The notes under the pieces are model-generated. The model was not told where the DNA came from. It did no database searches and saw nothing but the letters and a program-made list of their open reading frames with translations. A stretch of DNA of 64,000 nucleotides, from contig NC_051079.1 of assembly GCF_004664715.2 (NCBI RefSeq), positions 60,814,660 through 60,878,659 on the forward strand, given 5' to 3'. Origin of the DNA: Peromyscus leucopus. Taxonomy: Eukaryota; Chordata; Mammalia; Rodentia; Cricetidae. This document shows, one piece after another, positions 22,357 to 33,764 of the stretch. Made by a program: the position numbers and the translations under genes. The stretch's first letter is position 1. Each line of letters begins with the position of its first letter.

Positions 22357-23779
22357 GCTTGGTTATTTAAAGGAACAATTGATAATATTTCATATCTCAC
22401 GCAGCAACGGACTTCATGGCTATAGAGTGCCATTATGGAAGCTCTTTCCTTGGCTTTGTCTTCCAAGGCATTTGATCTTAAAATGTATAGCAAGAAGGCT
22501 ACATCTAGTTTGGGACTTTCTACCAAATACCCCAAAACAGTGTTGCTTAGGACTTTATGAAGGTAAGAGATTACGTCAAGATAACATTTCAAGTTTTGTT
22601 TTTTTCACAGCCAAGCATACTATACTATAGCATGACATTCCTATAGTCAACCTAGCTCTAAACAGTCTAAACTGAGAAAATGACAAAGAATGAAGCTCAT
22701 TCCATCTACACTCTTTTCTCCTGTATGAGATGAACTCCATGTACAGGTTAGATTTGGGACATTCAGCTCTGTGCACATTTTTGCCAACACTCTAAAAAGT
22801 GGAAGTCTACCTGAGATGAGCCTATTCTTTTTCTCCCAAGCTCACTGTTTTAAGCAAGGATCCTTCCTACTGAAGTCAATACAGAAGTGGGTTTCACTTG
22901 CTGCTCAGAAAATGGAAATGTGGAATTAATAAGTCTTGCTCATCACTGTTGATGAGCCCACAATGCTGACACTCAGGAGAAAGCAGGGCATTTCTCTATC
23001 CTGTGCCCTTCACAAGAGCCATCTTTTGCTATACAGTAGTAAGGCATGGAAGTACTGCCAATGTGGGCTAAGACACAGGTCTAGGGCCCTTGAAAAGGCC
23101 AAGTGCCTAGTGAGCCACAATGAACAGACCTGGCATCTCTGTGCCTCCAGCTGCCTAGCTGGAGTGCCTAGCTGGACAACCTAGGTGCTGAGCACCTAAT
23201 GACACAATTCAATGGCGTGATCTTGGAGAACTGAGATGCAGTTTGCCTTATCATACCCAGGCTCACACTACAACATTATATTTTGAGCAATGAAAATATT
23301 ATAATCACCATTTCTGATTATCAATAAATTACTTGGAAAGTATTATAATTACATCAATGCATTTTTTCTTACTCTTGAGTATTTTTAACATCACTTTTGA
23401 GTGAACATGCAGTATGTATGTTTGTAGGAGACTGTGGAACAAATCAAAGTTTAAATTTGTTATGCTTGGTTTTGTATAATTGACTGTGGGTCATACTTAA
23501 ATTCAGATTTTGGTGGAGAGAGGGTCTCAGCTTGATCCCAATAGAGAGACTATGATTCTGATCACTTCCTCTAATCTGAAAGTGGAAAGAATGAAGCCTC
23601 TTCTGTGGGTTTGTAGCTTAGGAAATTAGCTTCATTCAAAAACTCACATTGCTTTAGCCCTTTGACAAACTTAACAAATGTCTAAAGCACCAAAGATTTA
23701 TTGAAGATGCTCATTACCTGAACATTGTAGGCTAAATATCTTGAGCAGTGAGAGCTCCCCAATATTCTTCTTTTAAAAT
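22357..23779. other. No recognised gene or repeat
   Basis: Several overlapping 66-91-codon frames on both strands (22256-22630, 22338-22592, 22576-22776, 22936-23184) have no family resemblance. A small local repeat 'tgcctagctgg' occurs twice near 23151-23176. Confidence 0.4.
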
Positions 23780-23782
23780 TTG

Positions 23783-23801
23783 CTTTTATTGTGTTTTAAA
23801 G

Positions 23802-23843
<42 letters not shown>

Positions 23844-24027
23844 ATTGCATGTATGTATGTGTGCCATATGTATAGGTGCCCATAGAGAGCAGAAAAGGGT
23901 GCCAGACTCTCTGGAACTAAAGCTACAAGTGGATGTGAACTTCTATATAGATGCTGGGAATAGAAACCAGGTGTCCTCTGCAAGAGCAACAGGTAATCTT
24001 AGCCACTGAGCCATCTCTCCAGCTCCC
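23783..24027 (-). mobile_element. B2 SINE, minus strand, with (TG)n tail
   Basis: (TG)19 at 23803-23841 abuts 'tgtgccatatgtataggtgc', 'atgctgggaatagaaaccag' and the reversed tRNA-like head 'ccactgagccatctctccag'. Essentially full length. Confidence 0.85.
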
Positions 24028-25570
24028 ATCACCTAGCACTCTACCAACACACACTTCATTCTGTTCCAGTGGAACACTTGTTCTTGCTTTGCTAAGACAC
24101 ACTTCACACCATGTGCTTCCATACCTCCTTCCTTAGTCAACCCATAAAAAGACTTTCTCCTGTGTTCCAAGTGGATTGCAGTCCCCACCCCTTTCAGCTT
24201 GACCAAATCCTTCCCAATAACCAGGGTCTGAAAACAATTGCAGCTGCATATCATATATGACCTTCCTCCAGAATTCACCCTCAGTATCCAACCCCCACCC
24301 CACCCCCACCCCCGGAACTTGGGTCGCATCCTGAGCCTATCACATCTTCATTTTGCACTTATCATATACTGTGGAGATGTCTCACACCTGCCCTGCATCC
24401 CGCTCCTGTTCCTCTTGCTGTGCCTGTTCTTAGACTTGGAAGTTTTCAGCTGTGGTATCTTGTGCATATATGAGATTGTAAGTTCAGGAGGATAGGATAG
24501 TGCCTCATTATCTTTAAAGTCAACAGCGTCCCTGGGTTCAGGCTTCTGCCCAGAGAAGTTGCACATCAAAGCCCTCTTGCTGGATTTCTCTTGAAAGGCT
24601 TTCTTGTTGCTTCAGGCATCCCCTTTGTCAGCAGCCTCTCAGGCGTGAATAAGGCACCATCTTTGCCATTCATCTCCTCCAGTATTCAGCCTCCTCTCAC
24701 AGGAGATGTCTTTCTCATTCATGATTCCTTTTAGTAGAAAATATGTGAGCTGTTCACTTAAAAATACAGTTGATATGGCCCCTTTCAGAGAGGCAAAAAT
24801 AGTCATTCTTGGCTAAAATAGATTTTGAAAATTGTTGCCTAGGGTCAAAGATTCACCACCATAAACCTTGCTAGATAGAACAGGCATTTTCAGAATGAAA
24901 AGCATTCCCCAGAGTGAAACCTTTTAATTCATGATTCCTTTCTTGAACATATTTCACAGGCACGATTCAATCTGCAGCAAAGGCACCTTAACTTTAAAAA
25001 TAGCAGTTTAGTGAATGATTTCCAAAAATGCTCAGCTCACCAGCATAGTTCAGGAATTCATGAGAGCATTAATCTGCTTTGGGATACACAAGTAGCTGTA
25101 TCTGAAATGCAAGCTTCTCATTCAGACTCCTCTTAATGAAAAGACACTCAGGAACAGGATGTCTGGGGGATCAGTGGTTCTCTCGGCCTAACCCTCTGAG
25201 GACTGAGAGAAGAAGAAAAAGCTTGCTTCATTAAAGTCGAGGTCCGTGGTGTGATTTTGCAGAATATTGTATCTCTCTGAAATGTTCTAGTAAGAAAGCC
25301 AGCACAAGTTAGTGTTTCATTCATTGAATTTACCTCATGTCTATAGTTAGTATCCTCATATCATCCCCTTGGCATAGTTCATTCTAGAAGAGGAAACAGC
25401 ATCATCAGCATCTGAGAGTAATTTAGACACAGGCTTTGGCTCCTAGACCCTGTTGCCTTTTGTATTTATTCTATTTTAACCAATCACAACTCACATTCTT
25501 CTGTGATTTACATTATGTCTCTTTGAAAGCTTATCCCTCAGGAAAACTCCCTCAATGCCTGTGGAGACCT
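24028..25570. other. No recognised gene or repeat; contains a C-rich G4 motif
   Basis: Unique-looking. The C-rich block at 24292-24313 is listed separately. Frames of 67-98 codons overlapping on both strands at 24033-24569 are unsupported. Confidence 0.4.
24292..24313 (-). other. Predicted G-quadruplex motif
   Basis: Plus strand has C runs of 5, 4, 5 and 5 separated by single A. The minus strand therefore carries four G tracts of at least four with 1-nt loops, a textbook G4 consensus of predicted high stability. Confidence 0.8.
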
Positions 25571-25574
25571 ACAC

Positions 25575-25950
25575 AGGCTATCTAGTGAGACCTTACTCAG
25601 GTCAAAGCATCTGAGTTTGCTTTACCCAGCAGGGCTGCATAATGCGATAATTTGACCATGAGTGTGGTTACCGGGTATTTTGAAGGGTCTATATTTGACT
25701 GTACAGTGTGCTTTGATCTTTCAAAGAAAGGGGGTCTTTTGCCTCTCTCCTTGGCATTTGTATAAAAAGCCCTTTTGAATAAACAAGACAGCGACTGGGT
25801 ATTGACCCAGGCCCTCCCGAAGCTATCCTGTCTCTGTCTTTCTCCTCGTCGTCATTGTCGTTGTCTAGGTCTATCTTTCTACCTAATGTTTCCTCATTTC
25901 TCTCTTGGGAGCAGGTAGGAGCTGGACTCCAGCAGACCCCCACAGACTCT
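25575..25950 (+). mobile_element. ERV2-like solo LTR
   Basis: Promoter-like layout: 'gagtgtggttaccgggtatt' in U3, a TATA box 'tataaaaag' near 25760, AATAAAC at about 25776, then a U5 rich in ctgtctctgtctttctcc. Gives a compact rodent ERVK-style LTR. Boundaries are approximate because TG/CA ends and target duplications are not clear. No adjoining gag or env sequence. Confidence 0.6.
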
Positions 25951-26207
25951 CACAAATGTCAATGTGAATTTTGTTCCAAGCCCCAAATGCTGTAATTTCT
26001 GAGGTTATAAAAATAGGTAAAAGGCAAAAGCAAGGTCAATAAGGGCATCAGTTCTTATTGAAGGGAAATTCAGTTGGAGTTTCCTTTAATTCTAAGGTTT
26101 CTGAGACTCTTACAATCTCTTAAAATGCGAGGCCTCAAGATTTTGAAGAATTGAGGGAGAAAACTGTCAAACAAGGAAAACACAGCTTTTACATCTTGAG
26201 CCATCTT

Positions 26208-26607
26208 AGGATTTCTATTGCTGCAATGAAACACCATGACCACAAAGCAAGTTGAGGAGGAAAGGGTTTATTCAGCTTATCCTTCCGCATTGCTGTTCAT
26301 CATCAAAGGAAGCCAGGAAAGGAACTCAATCAGGGCAGGATCCTGGAGGCAGGAGCTGATGCAGAGGCCATGGAGAGGTGCTGCTTACTAGCTTGCTTCC
26401 CCATGGCTTGCTCCACCTGCTCTCTTACAGAACCCAGGACCTGGAAGATGGCACCACCCACCATGGGTTGGGCTCTCCCCCATTGATCACTAATTGGGAA
26501 AATGCCTTACAGCTGGATCTCATGGAGGTGTTTCCTCAACTGAGGCTCCTTCCTCTCTGATGACTCTAGCTTGTGTCAAGTTGACACACAAAACCAGCCA
26601 ATAGAGG
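26208..26607 (-). mobile_element. MaLR LTR (ORR1A-like), minus strand
   Basis: Plus reading 'ttctattgctgcaatgaaac', 'accatgaccacaaagcaagt', 'gagctgatgcagaggccatg', 'cccccattgatcactaattg', 'tgccttacagctggatctca' and 'cttgtgtcaagttgacacac' is the ORR1 LTR reversed. Well conserved, about 400 bp. The 60-codon frame inside it is not a gene. Confidence 0.85.
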
Positions 26608-27660
26608 CACCATCTCTTAACTGCTGCCTATCACTTCACAGCATGAACTAGAAGTTCCTAGAAAGAAGTTTCACCACCATTGAGCATCCCACAAAGGAAG
26701 TCATACCTCTGCTGAACATCCCACCAAGGCTGGCTGACTGATTAGAACTGTGGTGACTTGACTACAGAGAGGATGGAATATCCCTAGTCCAGAGTTACAT
26801 ATCTTGGCTATCTTACCCCTTAAATAGTCATTCATTGCCCACTTCTCTATGTCATTAAAACTTCATGAATCTGTTACCATGTTAAAAGGTGGAATATGGG
26901 GTAACCTAAATCTGTCTTCCTGGGCTGTAGTCAGTCACTCAATTTTAACTCCAAAACAAACTATTTCTTACCCCTTTGGGGTGACAACTTGCAAACCATC
27001 TCAAAACTTAGTGTATTAAATGAAACAGCCCTTTTATTTGCTCATAGTTCTATGGGTTCATCATGTGACCTGGGACAGCCAGGTTGATTCTTCTGCTGGT
27101 CTCTCTTGAGGACCTTCATGTGGCATCAGTTGTCTGGTGTCTCAGCTATAGTTTGGTGGGCTAATGTGGCCTCATTCACACAGCCAATAGGTCCAAAAGC
27201 CTACCACAAGGTAGAGCGGCCCTTTTCACATGGCAGCTAATTTCTAAAAGATTGAGACCAGAGTCCTAGGATTAAGCTGAAAACTCCCACAAGGTCCCTT
27301 GTGATGTTCATTTTTCAATACTGCCACCAATCCAGCTCTAACTTGAGGCTGGGGATATGGATCCACTCTGGGAGAACCTACCAAGATGAAGATGCTCACA
27401 AATCAACCAAATTGTGTTCAATTTCCATAACACAGGAGCAGATGAGATGGAATACTTTGAGCAGAGCAGAGTTTTGCTTTCTTCATCTTTTTTCATAAAA
27501 AAAAAAAAAGGAGCATTTCTTTAGGGTTGACAATAGGCGCACAGGCATTGAAATGGCTTAAAGTTAAGGTCCACTCAACTTGGAATCAGGAAACAAATAC
27601 TAAAAAGCCCAACAGTTATAAAGTATCTGTATTTGGTTTGCATTTTATTTTTGTGTGAGT
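26608..27660. other. No recognised gene; possible ancient LTR at 26990-27320
   Basis: 26995-27320 ('tttatttgctcatagttcta', 'ggcccttttcacatggcagc') resembles the reverse of an old ERVL/MLT2-like LTR, with low confidence. The remainder is unassigned. An A13 run lies at 27498-27510. Confidence 0.35.
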
Positions 27661-27734
27661 TTTTTTTGTTTGATTTGGTTTGGTTTTTTGTTTGGTTTGA
27701 TTTGGTTTTTTTGTTTGTTTGGTGGTTGGTTTTG

Positions 27735-27786
<52 letters not shown>
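27661..27786. repeat. GTTTG-rich tract followed by (TG)n
   Basis: 27661-27735 is a TTTG/GGTTT low-complexity stretch, continuous with (TG)25 at 27736-27786. Confidence 0.9.
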
Positions 27787-27788
<2 letters not shown>

Positions 27789-27936
27789 CTAAATGACTCT
27801 TGGTATGGAAGTGAATCTAGATGAACAAAATGAATACGTTGCCCTGGTTCATGGTTTTTTGATTAAACTAAACAGAGCTTGAAAAACATTCATGCACACT
27901 GTTCACCTCAGGTGCACTAAATAAGAGTTCCCTGGA

Positions 27937-28088
27937 GTGCCAGGCGGTGGTGGCGCACGCCTTTAATCCCAGCACTCAGGAGGCAGAGCCAGGCGGATCT
28001 CTGTGAGTTCAAGGCCAGCCTGGTCTTCAGAGCCAGATCCAGGACAGGCACCAAAACTACACAGAGAAACTCTGTCTCAAAAAAACAA

Positions 28089-28126
<38 letters not shown>
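27937..28126 (+). mobile_element. B1 SINE with (AAT)n tail and clean TSD
   Basis: Full B1 from 'tgccaggcggtggtggcgca' through 'aatcccagcactcaggaggc' to 'gaaactctgtctcaaaaaaa'. The tail has expanded as (AAT)12. An 11-bp perfect target duplication agttccctgga lies at 27926-27936 and 28127-28137. The left-monomer A and B boxes of the internal Pol III promoter are visible. Confidence 0.95.
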
Positions 28127-28127
<1 letters not shown>

Positions 28128-28137
28128 GTTCCCTGGA

Positions 28138-29015
28138 CCATCATTTCCCTTTTGTGCTCATGCTACATGCTAATGTGAACAGCGCATCAGAAAGAACAGA
28201 GAAGATTGTCTTCTACTTTATCGAGAGATGGGTACTGGGGCCTATTTTCTCCTTAGAGGAGGAGGGAGGAGAAGAAAATGAAGGAAGAGCAGAAGAGAGA
28301 AGAAGCTGTGTGTTTCTAAAGGGCCAGATTCCTTGAAGTCTAATGGTAAAGCAAGAAGAGATCGAAAAAACTTAACTACAATTTAGTTGAAAATGATTAA
28401 ATGAAGACAAGCTGAAGAATCATGTGAAAATGAAATGCACAATCATGACATCTTCTAAAAGCAAACCCAAGGATTTTAGTTCTTTTTTTATTTGTTTTGC
28501 CGTTTTGCAAAGGCCCTCTCTTTTTTGCAAGCTGTATTCGTAGGGGAATTCTGCGTTTACTTGTGTCCACACGGGAGTCCATGGTAGAGAGGCTTAAGGG
28601 GGTCTTTTTAAACTGCAAGAAACCAGTGAGGAAACAAGCCTACAGGAGCACGAAACCCATGTGGGAAGTGCTTGTGAGGTGGAAGGAACAGTGTGAGCTG
28701 GTGGGAACCGACAGGCAGGCTCACAGGAGACAAGGCAGACTGGCTTCTGGGTTTAAGTACTAAGTACTTAACTGAACTAAGTACTGGAATTATCTCAGAT
28801 TTCCATTCTACCACCCCTGAAACTAGCCTAGGGTCACTGTTTTCAATAGCTTCATGTTTTGTTACAAATAAACACAGACTCTCCTGACACAAGTTTCTCC
28901 ATGATGCCCTAATACATCTCACAGAAGCAAATCAATCAGTATTTGGATTGGATAAGTGGGTGGGGGCAGAAATGACAGGAGTTACTGACTATGTGAATAA
29001 ACTGTAAAGGAGAGA
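28138..29015. other. No recognised gene or repeat
   Basis: A GA-rich patch at 28255-28310 and overlapping 60-104-codon frames on both strands (28397-28922). The opposing frames cannot both be real and neither resembles a known protein. Confidence 0.4.
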
Positions 29016-29017
29016 AA

Positions 29018-29400
29018 GCTTGTGGAGTTGGAGATGGCTCAGTGCTTACTGCACATGCATGAGTCCTGGAGGATTCTGATCCCCTAAAGCCACACATAAG
29101 CCACGCAGGAATGGCAGTCAATGGCAGTCACCTAGAATACCTGTACTCTAGAAGCAATCCCAGGAAATCCCAGGGCAAGCTGGCTGGCTAGACTAGTTGG
29201 ATGAGCAAACCCTGGGTTCAAGTAAGAAACCCTGCTTTGATAACAAAGTGGACAGAGATCAGGAAAGATATCCAGTGTTCACTTCAGGCCTCCACACTCT
29301 TGCACACACATACATGTGCAACCAACCATACATACACTTATGCCCACATACACATGAATGTGAATACACATATGTATGCACACCACACACAAACAGGAAA
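29018..29400 (+). mobile_element. B3-like SINE with CA-rich end
   Basis: 'ttggagatggctcagtgctt' head, 'tgtactctagaagcaatccc' body and a degenerate CACA/CATA tail to about 29395. A short internal duplication 'atggcagtca' occurs twice at 29110-29130. Confidence 0.6.
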
Positions 29401-29484
29401 TTCAGAAAATAATGCTAGTAAGTCTTAGTAGAAGATGAGTTCATTTGAGTTGTAATGTAAGTTCTATTTTTAAGTATTTTATTT

Positions 29485-29668
29485 TTAGGGACTAGAGATA
29501 TGGATAAGTAGTTTACAGCATTGCTGTTCTTGCAAAGGACCTGATTTCAGTTCCCATCATCCAGAAGGTAGCTTACAACCATCTATAATTACAGTTCTAG
29601 GAGATCTTTACTCCAAGGGCACCACGCCTGCAAGCATGTGTGGTCAAAACACTCATAAACATAAAAAT
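29485..29668 (+). mobile_element. B2-like SINE
   Basis: 'gggactagagatatggataa' head, 'gttcttgcaaaggacctgat' and 'cataaacataaaaatatttt'. Diverged but in B2 order. Confidence 0.6.
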
Positions 29669-29669
29669 A

Positions 29670-29850
29670 TTTTAAAGATTTATTTTTAATTATGTCTATG
29701 TGTGTGTATGCAAGTGGATTTCTATAAATAAATAAGCACAGATGACTATGAAGGCAAATGTGAGTTGCCCACATGAGTGTTAGGAACCGAATTCAAGGCC
29801 TCTGTAGGAGCACTATGTGTACTTAACTAGTGAGCCACCTCTCAAGGCCC
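29670..29850 (-). mobile_element. B2/B3-like SINE, minus strand
   Basis: Reverse-orientation copy: 'aaagatttatttttaattat' tail, 'gtgttaggaaccgaattcaa', and reversed head 'gtgagccacctctcaaggcc'. Its tail abuts the tail of the preceding plus-strand copy. Confidence 0.65.
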
Positions 29851-29917
29851 CTATACTCTGTTTTTAAATTAGATATTAAATGTTCTTCCCATAGACATGC
29901 ACACAGACAAGCACACC

Positions 29918-30018
<101 letters not shown>

Positions 30019-30054
30019 GAAGTAATAAAGATGTGATGTGAATTATCTTTTTTA

Positions 30055-30652
30055 AAGGTGAGAGCAGACTCTATTGGTCTGAGGTGGTGCCTCCAAACCT
30101 TGCAGCTCAGTCTCTGGGGGTACAGGAGAGAACCTATCCTGTAAAGTCTGAATCAGTTTTTATAGTGGAAAGTAAGAGGCTGGAAGTGATGGCTTCACCA
30201 GGCCCAGAAATTGATTTTTTTTCCTCCTTGAGATAAACTGCAGGGTAGGAGATAAGTTAGGTTACCTGTCTTTGTAATATCCAGGCTGCAGGGTGAGCGA
30301 CAATCCCAATTGCCAATTTTTTCTTTCTTTCTTTCTTTCTTTCTTTTTTTTTTTTCTTTCTTTCTTTCTTTTTTTTTTTTTTTTTTTTTGTTGTTGTTGT
30401 TGTTGTTTTCCATTCAGGCTCAGGGCATGTCATGGAATTAGCAGCTTTCTGGAGCTCCATGGTGGCAGGTTTCTTGGGCCTGTTTTATGGATCTGATTTT
30501 GGGTCAAGGGATTTTTCTTATTCCAGACCCTTCATCATAATATAAAGGATAGGGGCACAATATAAAAGATGGGACTCTGTTTTCTGTCTGACTACTTCCT
30601 GCTGGCAGAGAGGGCATTGTTTGGAAGTTTGGGGGTTTAGGGTGACCCTACA
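30055..30652 (-). mobile_element. Decayed retroviral LTR, minus strand
   Basis: Lies immediately 3' (in minus sense) of the env remnant. Minus strand shows a U3 ending in a TATA-like 'ctataaaaactgattcagac', followed by a short R/U5-like stretch 'tctctcctgtacccccagag'. A CTTT/T/TTG simple repeat at 30317-30408 has grown inside U3. Ends are not clean. Probably a class I ERV LTR from its position and layout. Confidence 0.45.
30317..30408. repeat. (TTTC)n/T/(TTG)n simple repeat
   Basis: Two CTTT blocks separated by T runs, then a 20-bp T run and (GTT)5-6. Polypyrimidine. Confidence 0.95.
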
Positions 30653-31050
30653 AGAAACATTGTTTTTACTCTTTCCTGTGAGGTGGACTGATTGAGGATT
30701 GATGATGGTGACTTGATCCTGAAGGAGCTTCAGTATAAAATTTAAAGGACGGGGAAAAAAATCTAAGTATAAGGATGATAAGGAGCAAAGGCATTGGAGG
30801 GGGAGCAGGGATAGGAGAGAACCAAGAGCCCATCCCGGGTAGGATGATTGTTGACATTTTTTCAGCCAGGTCTGTAAATCTCTGAGCCCTCATTCAAAAC
30901 AGTTTGGATTTGTTCCTGGGAACAGCATTGTTCCCAGAAGAGGGAAAAAATCCCTCCATTGGCAGCAGTCAGGGGGTTTAGTCCTTTTCGATTTCAGCAT
31001 ACCACAGCAGCCAAAGAATGTTGGTCCTGAAGAATGCCATTAATCTTAAT
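30653..31050 (-). pseudogene. ERV env transmembrane-subunit remnant
   Basis: In minus-strand translation a segment near 30920-31010 matches the conserved TM ectodomain order: an N-R-K-G-L stretch, L-T-A, G-G and a C-C pair. This is the family's immunosuppressive/CX6CC region. It is broken by a stop just before the N-R-K-G-L stretch, and the first cysteine of CX6CC is not at its expected place. After a further stop and frame change there is a hydrophobic membrane-span-like segment near 30740-30800. No SU, pol or gag next to it. Defective in several ways and cannot encode an envelope. An LTR-like segment follows. Resemblance judged by eye. Confidence 0.5.
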
Positions 31051-31317
31051 GTATTGGTAACTATAATAACTAGGATGAATTAAACTCAGTTATTATAATT
31101 ATCAGACTTGATGTTTTTAAGAATGCACAGTGTTTACAGAAGATAGAAAGAGGCACAAAGGAATTAAAAATGGAAAGATTTTTTAAGAGATATAACATAA
31201 CCCATGAAATGAAAGAACATTCATGGATAGTCCAAGGAGAGGGAAGATGTAGGTCACTCAGTGTCCCAGGATGAATCTGTGATACTGCTCTAGTCAGGGT
31301 GGAGAAACATTGAGAGT

Positions 31318-31430
31318 GGGAGAAAACAGTCTTCCCCAGGGAAGAGATCCCCAGTTGCTTATGAAATACCAAGAGGTTAGCCCTGAAATCATATACATAC
31401 ATGTAACATTATACAGAGTGAGCGAATTGT

Positions 31431-31482
<52 letters not shown>

Positions 31483-31605
31483 CAATAATTAATGAGGCCA
31501 TAATTATGAGAACAAATAAGAAAGATATATGAATTTGGTGGGTATAAAGAGAAAGGGGGAAATGATGTGATTATATTTTAATTTTAAAAACATGTAAAAA
31601 GGTAC
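31318..31605 (+). mobile_element. L1 3'UTR end with (AC)n
   Basis: 'ttccccagggaagagatccc', 'ttagccctgaaatcatatac', then (AC)n at 31436-31481. 'attaatgaggccataattat' and the terminal 'gtgattatattttaatttta' follow. This is the rodent Lx 3'UTR, in which an AC/TA microsatellite sits at this position. Confidence 0.8.
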
Positions 31606-33238
31606 GTTAAGCAATCAAGGCTACTTGTTGACCACTGGGTAGCTATTGGAAACCATACACTTTAGAATGCATCCAGGGTCAGCTAGAGCTGTGAGAGCAA
31701 GCATGAGTTAAAGGCACAGCCCCCAGGAAATCAAAGAGTTTCTCCCAAGAACCTGATAATGCACTTATCTAACTCTCCTGCCTCTCCAAGCCCTCCTGAT
31801 AGAACATGGTGAATCTGAGTAAGGGGCACACAGAAAGCATGGCTTGTAAGTAAGCTCCCAGTATTCAGAACAGCAACGTTAAAGGATGGTAGGCCAGAAG
31901 ACTAGAGAAAACAATTTTACCCTAAGGTCCAGAACACAAGCCTGCCTTTAGCCCGTGAGTGAGAATAACAAACAATGATGCGTTTGGTAGATTGCCCCAA
32001 CTTGCACTTAAACCTTCAAGTCATGGCATGAACTTAGGGCATTTCCTTTATTTCATAATGGGCATCTGCATATGGTGCCTAGATCATTGGACTAACCCCT
32101 TACCCACCCTTCCTGTCTACTGTCTGAGTTCTGCCCGTCTGTGGTAATCATATGGTACTCAAGGTATTCTATCTTCGGCACCTGTAGTTCTGGCTCGCAA
32201 TCTAAATAGCAAAAGGGTTAAAACCTGCAGTTTCTAGACATCCTTCAGCCCTTACCTGGTCCTCCCAAGCAAACCTGGCTGACTGGGCAGTTAGTCATTA
32301 CTCCTGAGCCCTACAGGAAACTACCAAAGTAGTTTGGAGGCCACCCACCTAGAGGAAACTTTTCAACTCTGAAAAGATCCTGTTCACAGAACAAGATAAC
32401 AACTACCCTTTAGGTAGTTATTGGTACATAATGTCTGCAAGACTGTTTGTTTTTCTGTGTTAACATTTAATCTTTAAGGCATATGGAGTATATAATGTTT
32501 CTATTGTTTAAAATTAAATTCACCTATGATTTGGCCCACAGACCCCTTGGGTAAGGACTACACAGGCTCAAACTTTTCTGATGTCTGAATGACAAACTTG
32601 GACACATGTGGTATAATAAACTGTGAAAGGTAGACTAGATTTGGCATGTCTTCAGTATAAATCTAGGAGATCACATAAGTCAACATCACAGCTTGTTCCT
32701 GGGAGAGGAGAATGCTTGCATAAGTCCTTGATAGATTAGGACTCTTATGTATAGATCTAAAAGAACAAGACAGAAATCAATATTCAACCTATGTGTAATC
32801 ATTCAACAGTTAAAAAGGAGATAAATCCATATTTACTAACTTGAAGGAAACTTCAAAACATCTTGGTGAGAGCAAATGAAAGTCACAGACTGAAGAATAC
32901 AGAGAACATCTCATCTACCCAGCAGCACGTGAATCTTCTATCTGAGTGTTTCCCTCCACAGGAACAGTTGGAAAGAAAGTCTGTCTCCTGCTATGGGAGC
33001 TCAAAGGGCAGATTTGCCTCCTTCCCATTTCTGACACCAGGAATCTTCAGTAGGAATTTCTTGATGGGGACTTTCCATCTCAAGGGAGCAGTGCCAAGGA
33101 GAGGGACAGCCAGCCTGTCACTGTGTAGTCTTAGTTCTCATCTGTTGTCATAGCCATAGTCATGGACATAGGTGAAATGTCCAGTTTCACCCCCATTCCT
33201 TCACAGTAGCTGGAGGAAAGCTCTGCAATGCACTCAAT
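31606..33238. other. No recognised gene or repeat
   Basis: Mostly unique. A short perfect hairpin sits at 32402-32419 (aactaccc/ggtagtt with a small loop). The 96-codon plus frame at 32863-33153 has a non-repetitive composition but no recognisable domain, no upstream promoter or splice context, and is left uncalled. Confidence 0.4.
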
Positions 33239-33239
33239 G

Positions 33240-33592
33240 CCTTGCTAGACAGTTTCTGTCTAACTCCCAAGGCCTGTCATGGCTTAGCCCTACCTGCCAC
33301 ATTCGCATCACCTACTTCCTTAATCCCACTAGGTCTGTCATGCCCTTCTGGCTGCCTCCACCTCTCAGATACTGATTGCCTGATTTGCTCCTGCTCTTTG
33401 AGTTCCAAGCGCACTAGGAAACCTTCAATAGGAAGCCTTCCACAGTACAAGGCTCAGTCTGCTTTCACGCAGCTCTTCTCTCCCACTACCCATTCCATAT
33501 TCTTCTCTTTCAGCATTAACCACAATGAAATTATGTCATGGACAGACACCTATGTTCTCAGTGAGCTGTCTGAGGACAGATAATGGGTCTTA
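33240..33592 (+). mobile_element. LINE-2 (L2) 3' end
   Basis: 'aaggcctgtcatggcttagc', 'cctacctgccacattcgcat' and later 'cattaaccacaatgaaatta' and 'ctgtctgaggacagataatg' match L2 ORF2 tail and 3'UTR in order. An ancient relic whose 113-codon frame is not functional. Confidence 0.65.
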
Positions 33593-33764
33593 GAACCTGG
33601 TGGGTGTCTCAGTTGGTAAAGTGCTTGCCATGCAAAATACCATTCAAAGCAGTATGTACCCATAATACAGCACTAGGAAGGAAGGTCAGGAGGATCCCTG
33701 GGACTTGCAGGTCAGGAGACTGGTGTCTCAGAGAGAGAGAGACAGAGAGAGAGAGGGAGGGAGG

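Noticed and set aside
28397..28922. Overlapping frames of 73-104 codons on both strands
   Set aside because: Mutually overlapping, in unassigned DNA, without family resemblance or splice evidence.
30317..30408. CTTT/TTG tract as a splicing polypyrimidine tract
   Set aside because: It is a long simple repeat inside an LTR-like segment, with no acceptable downstream exon.
32863..33153. 96-codon plus-strand frame with non-repetitive composition
   Set aside because: No domain or homologue recognised, and no flanking exon signals that stand out.
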